A stretch of DNA of 64,000 nucleotides from AC-56 sp963798705. Its GTDB lineage: Bacteria > Actinomycetota > Thermoleophilia > Solirubrobacterales > 70-9. Below the pieces are notes generated by a model. That model ran no database searches. It was given only the letters and a program-made list of their open reading frames with translations, and was not told where the DNA came from. Position 1 is the stretch's first letter. Every line of letters begins with the position of its first letter. Below, piece by piece: positions 1-9,116 of the stretch. The stretch lies in contig CAWCTW010000005.1 in the NCBI GenBank assembly GCA_963798705.1, positions 620,001 through 684,000 of the forward strand. Direction: 5' to 3'. A program made the translations under genes and the position numbers.

Positions 1-376
1 ACGGGCCCGCCCCGATCCAGCGCTGGGCGCCGTTAGCCGAGCTCCCGATCCCGGGGACCATCACGGCGAGGAGCAGCGCGAACGAGATGAGCAGCAGTGC
101 CCCGGTGAGCGGGCGCGCGATCCTCGCCCCGCGAACCGACAGCAGGCGCATCAGAATCAGGCCCACCGCCCCGATCACGACCGTGCGCTTCAGGTAGTAG
201 GCGCTGTCGCCGCTCTGGCCCAGCAGCGCGGTCGTGGAGCTGGCGCTGAACACCATCACGATCCCGAACGCCACCAGGCAGAGCGTCGCGGTGAGCAGCA
301 GGTTGTACTCGATGGGCTGCGCGCCCGAGCGCTTGCGGGCCCTGGGCCCGAGCCGCCCGAGCGAGAGCGCGCTCAA
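1..376 (-). CDS. ftsW: Lipid II polymerase FtsW, N-terminal part (runs off the window)
   Basis: This is the N-terminal 125 residues of a SEDS-family peptidoglycan glycosyltransferase acting at the septum. After a basic cytoplasmic stretch there are hydrophobic segments at about residues 25-45, 60-75 and 85-105. The motif VFSASS in the first segment and GANGAQRWI-like residues (SSANGAQRWIG) near the break are typical of FtsW/RodA. The start is a TTG that overlaps the murD stop by 4 bp (TTGA), implying translational coupling. Order and neighbours (murD upstream) fit FtsW rather than RodA. The rest of the gene, and probably murG and murC, lie beyond position 1. Confidence 0.88.
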   Translation of the reverse strand, partial: MSALSLGRLGPRARKRSGAQPIEYNLLLTATLCLVAFGIVMVFSASSTTALLGQSGDSAYYLKRTVVIGAVGLILMRLLSVRGARIARPLTGALLLISFALLLAVMVPGIGSSANGAQRWIGAGP

Positions 377-1755
377 GGCCCGAGCTCCCCCACCAGGGCA
401 CGGAAGTGCTCGCCGCGCTCCTCGAAGTCGCGGTAGGCGTCGAAGCTCGCGCATGCCGGCGCGAGCACCACCACCTCGCCTGGGCGCGCCTGCCCGGCGG
501 CCTCCCGGACGGCGGTCTCCATGTCCCCGCTGCCGCGCAGCTCGACCCCGGCGTCGCGGACGGGTGCGAGGGCGCGCTCCAGGGCCTCGGCGGCCTCCCC
601 GATCAGATGACAGGCGACGCAGGCCTCGGCGACCGGGCCGACCAGGTCCTCGAAGCCACCCCCCTTGAGCGATCCGCCGAGGATCGCGCGCACGCCGCCG
701 TCGAAGGAGCGCAGCGCGGCGGCCGCCGCGGCCACGTTGGTGGCCTTCGAGTCGTTCACGTACAGCACCCCGTCGACCTCCGCCACGCGCTCGAGCCGGT
801 GGGGGATCCCGGCGAAGCTCTGGAGCCCCTCGCGAATCGCCTCGCGATCGATGCCCATCGCGGCGGCCGCGGCGGCCACGGCCATCGCGTTGTCCGCGTT
901 GTGCGGGCCGGGCAGCGCAAGCGCCGCGACCTCCATGAGCGGCTCCGAGGCGACGAAGATCACGCCGTCGTTCAGCGACACCGCACAGTCCGGGTCGGCC
1001 CCGCGGCAATAGGGGACCCGGCGCGCGCACCCGCCGAGGTCGCGGCCCCGGATGGCCGGGTCCGTGGCGTCGAAGACCGCCACGTCGTCGTTTCCCTGGT
1101 TGGCGAAGATCCGCAGCTTCGCCCCCAGGTAGTCCTCGAGGTCGCGGTGGCGGTCGAGGTGGTCCGGGGTGACGTTCAAAAGCACGGCGCACTCCGGCGC
1201 GAAGGCCTCGGCGTCCTCGAGCTGGAAGCTCGAGGCCTCGCAGGCCACGGTGGCGTCGGGGGGCGCCTCGCCCACGAGCGAGGCGAGCGGCGTCCCCACG
1301 TTGCCGGCGACGGCCACGGGCTCGCCCGCGGTGCGCCAGACGTGTCCGAGCAGCTCGGTCACCGTCGTCTTGCCGTTCGTCCCCGTCACGGCGACGAACC
1401 GGTTGGGGAGGAGCCGCCAGGCGAGCTCCAGCTCTCCGAGCACCGGAATCCCCCGTTCGCGCGCCAGCCGGACGACCGGGGCCTCGCGGGGAACGCCGGG
1501 ACTCTTGACGACGCAGCGGGCACGTTCGAGCAGCGCGGTTCCATCCGTATCCAGGTGAACTTCGACGCCGGCCTCCCGAAGCCCTGCCACGGCGTCGGGC
1601 GAACCCGAGTCGCACCCGAGGACCTCCTCGGAGCGCCAGGCCATGAGCAGGGCGGCGGCCTGCCCGGATCGCGCGAGTCCCACCACCAGGTAGGGGCCGC
1701 GCGGCACCGCCGGTCTCGGGCGCGGCGACCAATCGCTCTCGGAGCCCCGGGTCAT
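373..1755 (-). CDS. murD: UDP-N-acetylmuramoyl-L-alanine--D-glutamate ligase MurD
   Basis: Cytoplasmic ATP-dependent ligase that adds D-glutamate to UDP-MurNAc-L-Ala in peptidoglycan precursor synthesis. The 460 residues match the usual length. An N-terminal Rossmann segment (VVGLARSG, residues 24-31) binds the UDP substrate. The Mur-ligase P-loop GTNGKTT is at 125-131, followed by HRDLEDYLGAK and the C-terminal domain with NDSKATN. It ends 4 bp inside ftsW. Its start is only 24 bp from a divergent plus-strand gene, and 528 bp separate it from the previous minus-strand dcw gene. Either it has its own promoter, or dcw read-through crosses that antisense gene. Confidence 0.95.
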   Translation of the reverse strand: MTRGSESDWSPRPRPAVPRGPYLVVGLARSGQAAALLMAWRSEEVLGCDSGSPDAVAGLREAGVEVHLDTDGTALLERARCVVKSPGVPREAPVVRLARERGIPVLGELELAWRLLPNRFVAVTGTNGKTTVTELLGHVWRTAGEPVAVAGNVGTPLASLVGEAPPDATVACEASSFQLEDAEAFAPECAVLLNVTPDHLDRHRDLEDYLGAKLRIFANQGNDDVAVFDATDPAIRGRDLGGCARRVPYCRGADPDCAVSLNDGVIFVASEPLMEVAALALPGPHNADNAMAVAAAAAAMGIDREAIREGLQSFAGIPHRLERVAEVDGVLYVNDSKATNVAAAAAALRSFDGGVRAILGGSLKGGGFEDLVGPVAEACVACHLIGEAAEALERALAPVRDAGVELRGSGDMETAVREAAGQARPGEVVVLAPACASFDAYRDFEERGEHFRALVGELGP

Positions 1756-1779
1756 GGGGATAGTTTCGTGACCGGCGGT

Positions 1780-2241
1780 ATGGGAACCTTTGTGGTGCGT
1801 CCGACGGTGGCGGAGCGCGATGACATTACGAGGGAGACGGAGCGTGGGCGCGGCGTGCGCTTGGCGGTCGCGATCGTGCTCGCGCTGGCCATCGGCTTCG
1901 GCGTGCCGGTCCTGTGGGTGTGGATCGGATCCAAGCTCCAGGGCACCGGATCGGACTCGGTCAACAGCAGCACCGCGGCGGTGATCTTCGTCGGGATCAT
2001 CCTGACCTACATAGCGATCCTCCTCGTCGCCGGCTTGGCCCAGGGCCGCGGTGGATCCGGCGAGGAGCGCCCCCCGGCCCGCTATCCGTGGAACCGCAGC
2101 ATGCGCGACGAGCCGTACCGACCCGGCGCCAAGCGGCTGAGCCCGATCGAGTCGGCCTTCGTGTTCACGGCGGTCGTCGTAACCGCCGCCTTCATGCTGT
2201 GGTTCTTCGTCTTCGCGGGCTCGCCCCTGCCCAACCAGTGA
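1780..2241 (+). CDS. Three-pass membrane protein of unknown function, antisense inside the dcw cluster
   Basis: This 153-residue protein is on the strand opposite to all surrounding dcw genes. It has a hydrophilic N-terminus (about 30 residues), three hydrophobic segments at about 30-55, 65-88 and 125-147, and a polar loop rich in Pro and Arg (PPARYPWNRS) between the second and third. I do not recognise the family. The ATG at 1780 is used; a GTG at 1768 in the same frame is an alternative. The membrane-protein composition, which the opposite frames do not share, supports a real gene. It reads towards the amine oxidase gene, and a hairpin lies in the convergent gap. Confidence 0.6.
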   Translation: MGTFVVRPTVAERDDITRETERGRGVRLAVAIVLALAIGFGVPVLWVWIGSKLQGTGSDSVNSSTAAVIFVGIILTYIAILLVAGLAQGRGGSGEERPPARYPWNRSMRDEPYRPGAKRLSPIESAFVFTAVVVTAAFMLWFFVFAGSPLPNQ

Positions 2242-2259
2242 GCGCGTCGGCGGCGCCGT

Positions 2260-2280
2260 GGCGGGCGAGGCCGGCCCGCC
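2260..2280. terminator. GC hairpin between convergent genes
   Basis: A perfect 7-bp inverted repeat (GGCGGGC, 7-base loop, GCCCGCC) lies between the plus-strand membrane gene and the minus-strand amine oxidase gene. There is no T-run on either side, so it may help terminate transcription from both sides rather than be a classical intrinsic terminator. Confidence 0.4.
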
Positions 2281-2283
2281 TCA

Positions 2284-3492
2284 TCAGAGCGACGCGGCTG
2301 CCAGCAGCTGCCCGGCGGCGCGCTCTCCGCTTCGCAGCGCCCCCTCCATCAGCCCGTGCCAATCGCCCGCCGTGTGCTCGCCCGCGAAGTAGAGCGGGCC
2401 GATCGGCTCCGACAGCTCCGCGTCGCGCAGCGGAGACGAGCGGCTCCGCGCCGAGTAGGAGCCGCGGACCCAGGCGTCGTCATGCCAGGTCGAGAGCAGC
2501 GCCGCCTCGGGATCGAGCTCGAGCTCGGGGCGAAGGGCCGCGAGCTCTGACACCCAGCCGCCGACCTCGCCGGAGCCGGCCAGCGCCTCGACCGCGGCCG
2601 CGGTTCCCGCGTAGCCCGTTGCGAACGGCGCCGGCTCGCCGTCTGGGCCGAGTTGGGTGTAGGTCCAGAATCGGCGGCGCACGGACATGACGGCGCTCGG
2701 GGCGCTGGGCGCGCGCAGCGCGACGAAGAGCTTGGCGTTCTGGCCGTAGCGCACCGAGCCGAGCGCCGCGGCGGTCGTCCCCCCGAGCGCCGGCTCGAAG
2801 CGGATGTCGGCGAGCGGGGCCGTGGGGATCGCGATCACGGCGGCGTCGGCGTCGAGCTGGCCGTCGTCCGTCGTGACCGTCACCCCGCCATCTCCCCAAC
2901 GCAGCCGGCGCACCGGCGAGGACAGGTGCACGGCCTCTCCGAGCTCGCCGGCGAGCGCCCGCGCGAGCTCGGCGTTGCCGCCCTCGACGGTGTAGCTGTC
3001 GAAGTCGCCGAAGGTCGCCGCCCCCTCCCCGAGCACCTCGCCGCGAAGATCGTCGGCGGGATGCCCCATCGACACCTCGATCCGCGCGCGGATCACCGCC
3101 GCCAAGCGTGGCTCGAGACCGAGACCACCGATCGCCTCGGCGACCGTCTCGGCCTCCGAAGGCGCCTCCCCGGCCGCGATCCGGTCGAACACGGCCTCCA
3201 GCTCCGCCCCTGGAACCGCCTCCTCGCCCCGCGGCTCCCGGCGGCCGTACGGCGTCCCCTTCCTCACCAGGGACAGACCGAAGCGCTCGGCCAGCGACTC
3301 CACGGCGGTGTTCTGGGGCAGGATGAACTCCGCGCCCCGCTCGACCACACCCCCCGCGAACGGCACCGACCAGACCCTGCCCCCGACCCGATCGCGGGCC
3401 TCGAGGACGGTGACCTCCGCGCCCCCGGCGCGCAGCGCGTCGGCAGCCGCCAGCCCGGCGAGCCCGGCACCGACGATGGCCACCCGGGGCAT
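2284..3492 (-). CDS. FAD-dependent amine oxidase-family protein
   Basis: A 402-residue flavin amine oxidase (monoamine oxidase/phytoene desaturase superfamily). The dinucleotide-binding motif GAGLAGLAAA is at about residues 8-17, followed by the second FAD contact (VLEARDRVGGRVW, about 29-41). A C-terminal FAD motif (YFAGEHTAG, near 370) completes the fold. The substrate cannot be read from sequence; amines or polyenes are possible. It starts 9 bp after mraY ends and on the same strand, so it is probably transcribed with the dcw operon, although amine oxidases are not standard members. There is no signal peptide, so it should be cytoplasmic. Confidence 0.85.
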   Translation of the reverse strand: MPRVAIVGAGLAGLAAADALRAGGAEVTVLEARDRVGGRVWSVPFAGGVVERGAEFILPQNTAVESLAERFGLSLVRKGTPYGRREPRGEEAVPGAELEAVFDRIAAGEAPSEAETVAEAIGGLGLEPRLAAVIRARIEVSMGHPADDLRGEVLGEGAATFGDFDSYTVEGGNAELARALAGELGEAVHLSSPVRRLRWGDGGVTVTTDDGQLDADAAVIAIPTAPLADIRFEPALGGTTAAALGSVRYGQNAKLFVALRAPSAPSAVMSVRRRFWTYTQLGPDGEPAPFATGYAGTAAAVEALAGSGEVGGWVSELAALRPELELDPEAALLSTWHDDAWVRGSYSARSRSSPLRDAELSEPIGPLYFAGEHTAGDWHGLMEGALRSGERAAGQLLAAASL

Positions 3493-3501
3493 GGGCGTCC
3501 G

Positions 3502-4509
3502 CTACCCGATCGAGTGCTGGTACAGGGTGAATCCGATGCCGGCGCACACCGCCGCCACGATCCAGAAGCGCAGCATGATCTTCGTCTCCGACCAGGCCAT
3601 CATCTCGAAGTGGTGATGGACCGGGGCCATCAGCAGGATGCGGCGCCTGAACATCTTGAAGCTCAGCACCTGGACGGCCACCGAGAGCGCCTCGATCACG
3701 AAGATCCCGCCGAGGATGATCAACAGGAGCTCCGTCTGCGTCATCACCGCCAGGGCCCCGATCGCCGCGCCCAAGCCCAGCGATCCCGTGTCGCCCATGA
3801 AGATCGCCGCGGGAAACGAGTTGAACCATAAGAAGCCCACCGAGGCGCCGACCAGGCACGCGGACAGCAGCGCCAGGCCCTTCTGGCCGCTGATGATCGT
3901 GATCGCCGTGTACGCGAGCAGCACGATCGCGCAGGAGCCGGCCGCGAGGCCGTCGAGGCCGTCCGTGAGGTTGACGGCGTTTGACGCGCCGGCGATGACC
4001 AGGAAGACGAGGACCACGTACAGCACCGGCCCGATGTAGAGCTGGGCGTCGAAGATCCGGACCTGAAGGCGAGGATCGAGGCCGACCTGATCGGTCGCGA
4101 TCCACCAGAGTGCGACCGCGAGCCCGATCTGCACCAGGAGCTTCACGCGGGCCGGGAGGCCGAGCGAGCGGCGCTTGGTGACCTTGATGAAGTCGTCGGC
4201 GAACCCCAGGGCCGCCGCCCCGATCGCGACGCCGAACACGGCGAGGCTCGCGGTGTCGCGGGGTCCGAGCACCAGGTACGGGACGGCGATCGCGATGAAC
4301 AGGATCAACCCGCCCATGGTCGGCGTCCCGGCCTTCGCGTGGTGTTCCTGCGGACCCTCCTCGCGGATCTGCTGGCCGAACTCGCGCTCGCGCAGGAAAT
4401 CGATGAACTTCGGGCCCAGGAAGATCGTGATCAGCATCGCCGCGATCCCGGCGATCAGGATCTGCCCACGGTCGATCGCGGTCGAGGAGGTCAGCGCCAC
4501 CTCGATCAT
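3502..4509 (-). CDS. mraY: Phospho-N-acetylmuramoyl-pentapeptide transferase MraY
   Basis: Integral membrane enzyme that transfers phospho-MurNAc-pentapeptide to undecaprenyl phosphate, making lipid I. The 335 residues contain about ten hydrophobic segments. The family motifs are present: GFADDFIK (aspartate pair), NAVNLTDGLDGLA, FMGDTGSLGLG and the PVHHHFE loop. The ATG start overlaps the murF stop by 4 bp (ATGA), which sets the start and argues against the much longer open frame reading through from upstream. Confidence 0.96.
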   Translation of the reverse strand: MIEVALTSSTAIDRGQILIAGIAAMLITIFLGPKFIDFLREREFGQQIREEGPQEHHAKAGTPTMGGLILFIAIAVPYLVLGPRDTASLAVFGVAIGAAALGFADDFIKVTKRRSLGLPARVKLLVQIGLAVALWWIATDQVGLDPRLQVRIFDAQLYIGPVLYVVLVFLVIAGASNAVNLTDGLDGLAAGSCAIVLLAYTAITIISGQKGLALLSACLVGASVGFLWFNSFPAAIFMGDTGSLGLGAAIGALAVMTQTELLLIILGGIFVIEALSVAVQVLSFKMFRRRILLMAPVHHHFEMMAWSETKIMLRFWIVAAVCAGIGFTLYQHSIG

Positions 4510-5876
4510 TCGCCGGCCATTCGGTGATGCGCGATCAACTCGTCGGCGACGAGCTCGAGCTCGACGGCGCGCGAGCCCTTGATGAGGACGGAGTCGCCGG
4601 GCTCCACCATCGCCTCGGCGACCGGGATTGCCGCATCCACGTCGGGCGCCCAGGCGTCGGGCGCGTAGTCGCGGGCCAGCTCGCCAACGCCGAGGATCGG
4701 GCCGACCCCGAGCTGGCGGGCGTGCGCCCCCACCTCGCGGTGGTACTCCTCGGCGTTGGGACCGAGCTCGCGCATCTCCCCCAGGACGGCGACGCGGCGC
4801 GTGGCCGGCTCGAGGGATGCGAGGTGATCCAGGGCCGCACGCATCGAGACCGGGTTGGCGTTGTAGCAGTCGTTCACGAGGAGAATCCCCCCGGCGAGCT
4901 CGATCAGCTCGCCGCGAAGGCGCGAGAAGGTTACCCGCGGCGCCCGCTGCGCCATCTCCTTCAACGGGGCATCCATGGCGATTCCGACCGCGATCGCGGC
5001 CAGGGCGTTCTGGAGATTGTGCGCCTCCCCGAACGGGAAGCGGAATCTGGCCTCGCCGTCGGGGGTGCCGATGACCGCGCAGGTCGACCGCCCGTCGCCT
5101 CTCTGGCGCCGGCAGAAGACGTCGCCGCCCGGCCCGAACGTGATCGTCACGAGGCGCTCGTGAAGGTGCGGCTCCAGCGCCTCCTCGTCCTCCGGGATCA
5201 CCGCACGGCCCCGATCGCGCAGTCCCGTGAGGATCTCGGCCTTGGCCTCGACGATCGCCTGCATCGTCCCCAGCAGCTCCAGGTGAACAGGACCGATGTT
5301 CGTGATCGCACCGATGTCGGGCTCGGCGATCTCGCAGAGCTCGGCGATCTGCCCGCGACCGCGCATCGCCATCTCCAGCACCATCGCCTCGGTCTCCGGG
5401 GGAGCCTCCAAGACCGCAAGCGGCAGCCCGATCTCGGTGTTGAAGTTCTCGCGGGACGCGTGAACCCGCAGCGGCAGGATGGCGCGGCAGATGTCCTTGA
5501 CCGACGTCTTGCCCACGGAGCCGGTGATGCCGACCACGGGGCAGCCGAGCTTTCGTCGCCAGGCGGTCGCGAGGCCTTGGAGGGCGGCCAGCGGCTCGGT
5601 GGCCGCCAGCACCCACCCCCCGTCCGAGGCCTCGTCGCCGCGAGTCAGCAACCGGCTTCGCGCCGGATCCACGACGACGCCCCAGGCGCCCGCGGCCAGC
5701 GCATCCGCGGCGAACTCGCCCCCGTCGGCGCGCTCGCCGGGGAGCGCAAAGAACAGATCGCCCTCCCGCACCTCGCGCGAGTCGACGACGGCGCGGCCGG
5801 GCCGGCCGCCGTGCCCCGCGGCGGCGACCGTCGCCCCCGCGCCCAGCGCGATCTCATCCGGCGAGAGCTCGATCAC
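4506..5876 (-). CDS. murF: UDP-MurNAc-tripeptide--D-Ala-D-Ala ligase MurF
   Basis: Cytoplasmic ATP-dependent ligase that adds D-Ala-D-Ala, giving the UDP-MurNAc-pentapeptide used by MraY. The 456 residues match the family. The P-loop GITGSVGKTS is at 116-125, followed by RENFNTEIGLP, NIGPVHLE and NDCYNANP. The start is GTG (VIELSP). It follows murE by 16 bp and overlaps mraY by 4 bp, so it lies in the middle of one coupled transcription unit. Confidence 0.96.
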   Translation of the reverse strand: MIELSPDEIALGAGATVAAAGHGGRPGRAVVDSREVREGDLFFALPGERADGGEFAADALAAGAWGVVVDPARSRLLTRGDEASDGGWVLAATEPLAALQGLATAWRRKLGCPVVGITGSVGKTSVKDICRAILPLRVHASRENFNTEIGLPLAVLEAPPETEAMVLEMAMRGRGQIAELCEIAEPDIGAITNIGPVHLELLGTMQAIVEAKAEILTGLRDRGRAVIPEDEEALEPHLHERLVTITFGPGGDVFCRRQRGDGRSTCAVIGTPDGEARFRFPFGEAHNLQNALAAIAVGIAMDAPLKEMAQRAPRVTFSRLRGELIELAGGILLVNDCYNANPVSMRAALDHLASLEPATRRVAVLGEMRELGPNAEEYHREVGAHARQLGVGPILGVGELARDYAPDAWAPDVDAAIPVAEAMVEPGDSVLIKGSRAVELELVADELIAHHRMAGE

Positions 5877-5892
5877 CGGACCCTGGCGGGCA

Positions 5893-7410
5893 TCACGCTC
5901 CGCCCTCGGTCGTACGAGCGCCCTCAGCCAGCAGGTCGGCGGCGACCGCGCGGTCGTCGAACGGAATCCTCTCGCCGTTGGCGAACTCCTGGCCCTGCTC
6001 GTGACCCTTGCCGGCGATGACGACTGCGTCGCCGGGCTCCGCCTCCGCGAGCGCCAACGCGATCGCGGCGCGGCGATCCGGCTCGACCGCCACGTCGTCG
6101 CGCCCGTTCCCGTTGCCGTAGGCGGGGATTCCAGCCAGGATCTCGGCGATGATCGCGTCCGGATCCTCCGAGCGCGGGTTGTCGGAGGTGACCACGCAGC
6201 GATCGGCGAGCCGGGCCGCGATCGCTCCCATCTTCGGGCGCTTGTCGCGGTCGCGATCGCCCCCGCAGCCGAACACGCACACGAGCCGGCCCCGGGTCAA
6301 CAGGCGGGCCGCCCGCAGGACGTTGTCGAGCGAATCGGGCGTGTGCGCGTAGTCGACGAGGACCGCGAACGGCTGGCCGGCCTCCACCGGCTCGAAGCGG
6401 CCCGGAGCGCGGTCGGCATCCGCCAGCGCCGCCGCCGCCGACTCCACGGGGACCCCCGCGGCATGACAGGCGGCGATCGCGCCCAGGGCGTTCTCGACGT
6501 TGAAGTGGCCCGCGAGCGGGGTTCGCACGTCCACCTCGCCACCGGGCCACGCGCAGCGAAACCGCGAGCCGGACGCGTCGAAGGAGGGGTCGATCGCCCT
6601 GTATTGCGCCTGCGGGTCGCCCGACGGGGAGAAGGTGAGAAGCGGCGCCTCGCCGCCCTCGCGGAGGTCGGCCGCCAGGCGGGCACCGTACGGGTCGTCG
6701 ACGTTCAACGCCGCCGTCCCGGGAAGCCGGCCGCCGCCGGGCGGTGCGAAGAGCCGACGCTTCGCGGCGAAGTAGTCCTCCATGTCCGCGTGGTAGTCCA
6801 GGTGGTCCTGCGTCAGGTTGGTGAACACGGCGACGGCGAAGTTGACGCCGTCGGTCCGATTCTGCGCGAGCGCGTGGGACGAGACCTCCATCGCGCAGGC
6901 GTCGTCGCCGGCATCGAGCATCCGGCGAAACGTCTCCTGGAGGTCGATCGCCTCCGGCGTCGTTCGCTCGACCTCCTCCTCCGCTCCGCCGACGATGCTC
7001 TTCACGGTTCCCAGGAGCCCGGTCTGGACACCCTGCGCCTCGAGGATGTGCCGGATGAGGAAGGCGGTCGTGGTCTTGCCGTTGGTCCCCGTGATCCCGA
7101 CGACCCTGAGCCTCGCCGTCGGGTCCCCCCAGAAGCGGACCGCGATCGGCGCCATCGCGGCGCGGGCGTCCGGCACCAAGAGCTGGGGCACCGGAACGTC
7201 GACCTCCCGCTCGACGACCAGGGCGGACGCCCCACGCTCGGCGGCCGCCGGCGCGAAGTCGTGTCCGTCGGACCGCTGGCCCCGCACACAGAAGAACAGC
7301 GCGCCCGGCCCGACCCGGCCGCTGTCGTAGGCGAGAGACGTGATTTCCACGTCTCCATCTCCCGCGGCGCCGGCGAGGACGCTGCCGGCGTCGAGCTCGG
7401 CGAGCTTCAT
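5893..7410 (-). CDS. murE: UDP-MurNAc-tripeptide synthetase MurE (meso-DAP type)
   Basis: Adds the third stem-peptide amino acid to UDP-MurNAc-L-Ala-D-Glu. The 505 residues carry the P-loop GTNGKTTT at 108-115, NLTQDHLDYH, and the substrate-selecting motif DNPR within SDNPRSEDP. DNPR is the signature of enzymes that add meso-diaminopimelate rather than lysine, so the cell wall is predicted to be of DAP type. ATG start; it lies 31 bp downstream of ftsI. Confidence 0.95.
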   Translation of the reverse strand: MKLAELDAGSVLAGAAGDGDVEITSLAYDSGRVGPGALFFCVRGQRSDGHDFAPAAAERGASALVVEREVDVPVPQLLVPDARAAMAPIAVRFWGDPTARLRVVGITGTNGKTTTAFLIRHILEAQGVQTGLLGTVKSIVGGAEEEVERTTPEAIDLQETFRRMLDAGDDACAMEVSSHALAQNRTDGVNFAVAVFTNLTQDHLDYHADMEDYFAAKRRLFAPPGGGRLPGTAALNVDDPYGARLAADLREGGEAPLLTFSPSGDPQAQYRAIDPSFDASGSRFRCAWPGGEVDVRTPLAGHFNVENALGAIAACHAAGVPVESAAAALADADRAPGRFEPVEAGQPFAVLVDYAHTPDSLDNVLRAARLLTRGRLVCVFGCGGDRDRDKRPKMGAIAARLADRCVVTSDNPRSEDPDAIIAEILAGIPAYGNGNGRDDVAVEPDRRAAIALALAEAEPGDAVVIAGKGHEQGQEFANGERIPFDDRAVAADLLAEGARTTEGGA

Positions 7411-7441
7411 CGCCGCGATTGTATGGACGTCAGTGGAGCGC

Positions 7442-9109
7442 TCAGCCGGCGCTTGCCTGATCGGGCGGGATGTGGAGATACGGCAGTGCGAACTTCGCGA
7501 TCTGGCCGAACGCCGGCGCGGCGACCGTCCCGCCGTAGTAGCTCCCCTGCGTCGGCTGGTTCACCACGACCGTGACCAGAAGCCTCGGATCGTCGGCGGG
7601 AGCGAAGCCAACGAAGGACGCGACGAACTTGGTGTCCGAATAGGTGCCGTTCTCGGCGACCTCCGCCGTTCCGGTCTTACCCGCGAGCGTGTATCCGGGC
7701 ACGCTGACCTCGGACGCAGTGCCGCCGGGCGCCAGAACGCCCTCCAGCATCGTGCGGATCTGAGATGCCGTCTTGGAGCTGATCACGCGACGGCCGTGCG
7801 GTTCGTGCACCCTCTTGCCGTCCTGCTCGAGGGTCAGCTGCGGGGGGCGGAGGATGCCGCCGTTGGCGATCGCCGAGTAGCCGGCCGCCATCTGCATCGG
7901 CGTCACGGACAGGCCCTGCCCGATCGGCAGGTTGCCCATCGTCGAGCCGGAGAACTCCGACGGCTTGGGGACGATTCCCTGCTCCTCGCCTGGGAAGGCG
8001 ATTCCGGTCGGATCACCGAAGCCGAACCGCCGAATCCACTTGTAGAAGTCCTCGGCGCCCACCTTCAAGCCGATCGTCGCCGCGCCGACGTTCGACGACT
8101 GCGCGAGTATCTGCGCGACCGTCAGGCTCACCGGGCCGCGATCCTCGGCATCCGAGATCGTCCGGTCGGCCACCTGGAGCTCGACCGGCAGGTCGAAGAC
8201 GGTGGTCGGGGTGACGAGATGCTCCATCAAAGCGCCCGACACCGTGAAGGCCTTGAAAGTGGAGCCGGGCTCGTAGGTGAAGCCGGTGGCCATGTTGCCG
8301 AGCGCCTCGGGATCGGCGTCCGACGGGTCGCTCGGATCGACGGTGGGCCAGTTGGCCATGGCGAGGACCTGCCCGTTCCGTGGGTTCATGACGATGGCGG
8401 TTGCCCCCTGCGGCTGGTAGGTCCGCGCGACGTTTGCGAGCACATCCTCGGTTCGAGCCTGGATCGCGGCGTCGATCGTCAGGCGCACGCCCTGGCCGTC
8501 GGATGCGCTCGAGACCGTGTCGCGCTCGATCGCCTTCCCGAGCCCGTCGAGGACGACCCGCTGCTCGCCGTTGGAGGCAGCGAGGATGTCGTCGTCGGCG
8601 CCCTCCAGGCCGCTCAGCCCCTGGCCGTCGACGCCGACCGTTCCGATCACCTGCGCGGCCAGCTTGCCCTCCGGGTAGATGCGCCGGCTCGCGGGGACGG
8701 TCGTGACTCCCGGCAGGTCGAGCTTGCGGATCCTGCCCGCAGCCGACAGATCGACCTCCCGAGCCAGATACGCGAACCCCGAGGAGCCGTTTCCGAGCGC
8801 CTTGAGGGTGTCCTGCGGCGACTCGTGGATGATCGGCGCCAGCCGCTTCGCGACCCGCTGCGGATCCTTCACCTGATACGGCGTCGCGACGACGTCGACG
8901 GCGTCCTCGGAGACCGCGAGCTCCCGCCCCCTGCGGTCGAGGATCGACCCCCTCAGGCCGGGGACCGGCACGGTCTCCGTCTGCTGGCTCCGGGCGTCGG
9001 CGCTCAGCCCGGCTCCCTGGATGCCCTGGACCCAGGCCGCTCGCCCCACGGCCAGGCACAACAGAAGCAGGAAGCTCGCGAACAGGAGCCCGATCCGCCG
9101 ATCGATCAT
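7442..9109 (-). CDS. ftsI: Septal peptidoglycan transpeptidase FtsI (class B PBP)
   Basis: Septal D,D-transpeptidase, 555 residues, anchored by one N-terminal membrane segment (about 6-25). The PBP dimerisation region includes RGSILDRRGRELA at about 53-65. The catalytic motifs are in order: STFK at 283-286 (nucleophile S283), SSN at 338-340 and KTGT at 478-481. There are no C-terminal PASTA repeats. It follows the FtsL-like gene by 7 bp and partners with FtsW at the divisome. Confidence 0.94.
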   Translation of the reverse strand: MIDRRIGLLFASFLLLLCLAVGRAAWVQGIQGAGLSADARSQQTETVPVPGLRGSILDRRGRELAVSEDAVDVVATPYQVKDPQRVAKRLAPIIHESPQDTLKALGNGSSGFAYLAREVDLSAAGRIRKLDLPGVTTVPASRRIYPEGKLAAQVIGTVGVDGQGLSGLEGADDDILAASNGEQRVVLDGLGKAIERDTVSSASDGQGVRLTIDAAIQARTEDVLANVARTYQPQGATAIVMNPRNGQVLAMANWPTVDPSDPSDADPEALGNMATGFTYEPGSTFKAFTVSGALMEHLVTPTTVFDLPVELQVADRTISDAEDRGPVSLTVAQILAQSSNVGAATIGLKVGAEDFYKWIRRFGFGDPTGIAFPGEEQGIVPKPSEFSGSTMGNLPIGQGLSVTPMQMAAGYSAIANGGILRPPQLTLEQDGKRVHEPHGRRVISSKTASQIRTMLEGVLAPGGTASEVSVPGYTLAGKTGTAEVAENGTYSDTKFVASFVGFAPADDPRLLVTVVVNQPTQGSYYGGTVAAPAFGQIAKFALPYLHIPPDQASAG

Positions 9110-9116
9110 CCGGCGG

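Noticed and set aside
406..1767. Long open frame on the plus strand opposite murD
   Set aside because: It is Arg/Gly/Pro/His-rich and lacks domain patterns; only its last 153 codons, from 1780, look like a real protein.
4524..6020. Plus-strand open frame of almost 500 codons opposite murF and murE
   Set aside because: Composition typical of antisense frames in high-GC DNA, while the minus strand encodes intact Mur ligases with all motifs.
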